In this document: positions 63,583 to 64,000 of the stretch, piece by piece
Layout: each line of letters begins with the position of its first letter
Position numbering within the stretch: position 1 is the first letter of the stretch
Assembly: GCA_036675265.1 (NCBI GenBank)
Contig: JAKFFJ010000058.1
Span: 13,014-77,013 of the forward strand
DNA: 64,000 nucleotides
Direction of reading: 5' to 3'
Source: CAMPJU01 sp036675265
GTDB lineage: Bacteria > Pseudomonadota > Gammaproteobacteria > Xanthomonadales > Xanthomonadaceae
Notes under the pieces: model-generated
Databases searched by the model: none
The model's input: the letters and a program-made list of their open reading frames with translations, nothing else
Told to the model about the DNA's origin: nothing
Program-made: the position numbers and the translations under genes

Positions 63583-64000
63583 TCAGCCGGCCTGGATGGA
63601 CTCTTCCGGGCGGCGCTCCAGCACCTGGTCGACCAGGCCGTATTCGCGCGCGGCCTCGGCGCTCTTGAAGTTGTCGCGCTCGGTGTCCCTGGCGATGGTC
63701 TCCAGCGCCTGGCCGGTGTGCTTGGCGAGGATCTCGTTGAGGCGCTGGCGCAGCGACAGGATCTCGCGGGCGTGGATGTCGATGTCGGTGGCCTGGCCGG
63801 AAAACCCGCCCAGCGGCTGGTGGATCATGACCCGCGAATTGGGCAGCGCGTAGCGCTTGCCGCTGGCGCCGGAGGCGAGCAGCAGCGCGCCCATCGAGGC
63901 CGCCTGGCCGACGCAGATCGTGCTCACGTCCGGCTTGATGTACTGCATGGTGTCGTAGATCGCCATGCCCGCGGTGACGATGCCGCCCGGCGAGTTGATG
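63583..64000 (-). CDS. clpP: ATP-dependent Clp protease proteolytic subunit (partial)
   Basis: The last 138 residues of ClpP; the 5' part lies beyond base 64000. The triad Ser in GQAASMGALLLA, His in VMIHQPLGG and Asp in IARDTERDNF are visible, and the N-terminal fragment INSPGGIVTAGMAIYDTMQ is canonical. The C terminus YGLVDQVLERRPEESIQAG is complete. Confidence 0.97.
   Translation of the reverse strand, partial: INSPGGIVTAGMAIYDTMQYIKPDVSTICVGQAASMGALLLASGASGKRYALPNSRVMIHQPLGGFSGQATDIDIHAREILSLRQRLNEILAKHTGQALETIARDTERDNFKSAEAAREYGLVDQVLERRPEESIQAG

Overview
The window is a 64 kb stretch of bacterial chromosome with very high G+C, tightly packed housekeeping genes and 3rd-position G/C codon use throughout. 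The gene content and order (rpoE-rseA-mucD-lepA-lepB-DUF4845-rnc-era-recO; pilZ-holB-tmk-mltG-pabC-pabB-fabF-acpP-fabG-fabD-fabH-rpmF-yceD; dnaX-ybaB-recR; gloB-methyltransferase-rnhA-dnaQ; clpP-clpX-lon-hupB-tRNA-ppiD; kdkA next to a GT9 heptosyltransferase) point to a gammaproteobacterium of the Xanthomonadaceae (Lysobacteraceae), probably a Lysobacter/Luteimonas-like lineage. Family-level placement is confident; genus is inference. I see no prophage, transposase, CRISPR array, rRNA operon or defence island.

Layout. 1-6.6 kb: small accessory genes (GST fragment, GNAT acetyltransferase, glutaryl-CoA dehydrogenase, two glycine-zipper envelope proteins, a TatD nuclease, tcdA, a membrane-anchored cytochrome c'-like protein, a cold-shock protein). 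6.6-13.9 kb: purine and cell-wall salvage (nagZ-hpt-mtnP), rRNA methylation (rlmD), a YdbH/YdbL pair likely acting in lipid transport between the membranes, and an orphan REC-Hpt regulator. 13.9-22.4 kb: one leftward array recO-era-rnc-DUF4845-lepB-lepA-mucD-rseA-rpoE, headed by a good sigma-E type promoter. 22.4-24.6 kb: a FadB-like beta-oxidation protein. 24.6-35.4 kb: a 13-gene leftward array combining fatty-acid synthesis, folate synthesis, dTMP kinase, the delta' clamp-loader subunit and PilZ, headed by a strong sigma-70 promoter. 35.6-42.9 kb: yceF, a large GT39-like membrane glycosyltransferase, a MoxR/DUF58/transglutaminase operon and a Slp lipoprotein. 42.9-46.3 kb: hinT, recR, ybaB, dnaX, then tRNA-Ser and the 4.5S RNA. 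46.3-51.2 kb: molybdopterin genes moaE-D-C and moaA split by a 0.4 kb block of large inverted repeats, then LPS-core genes. 51.3-59.5 kb: tRNA-Ser, a PP2C phosphatase, dnaQ/rnhA/methyltransferase, gloB-mltD, fabI, ppiD, tRNA-Asp and tRNA-Val. 59.2-64 kb: hupB, lon, clpX and part of clpP.

How the genes work together. Envelope quality control and stress recur: RpoE/RseA/MucD, PpiD, Lon, ClpXP, LepB, NagZ, MltG, MltD, YdbH. Lon carries a close match to a heat-shock sigma-32 promoter and rpoE a close match to an autoregulatory sigma-E promoter, so two stress regulons are readable from the DNA. The fab cluster plus fabI elsewhere gives a near-complete type II fatty-acid elongation set. hpt and mtnP overlap and suggest salvage of methylthioadenosine through methylthioinosine and hypoxanthine to IMP.

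Most of the window is conserved core genome. The parts that repay a second look are in the DNA between genes: GTAG-headed REP elements that supply the stop codon of two genes, two nested 27-bp-arm inverted repeats between moaC and moaA, an A+T-richer inverted repeat inside the fab operon, several genes whose -10 hexamer sits exactly six bases before the start codon (candidate leaderless mRNAs), and a tRNA-Val that begins two bases after the hupB stop codon. I found no clear novel multi-gene system.
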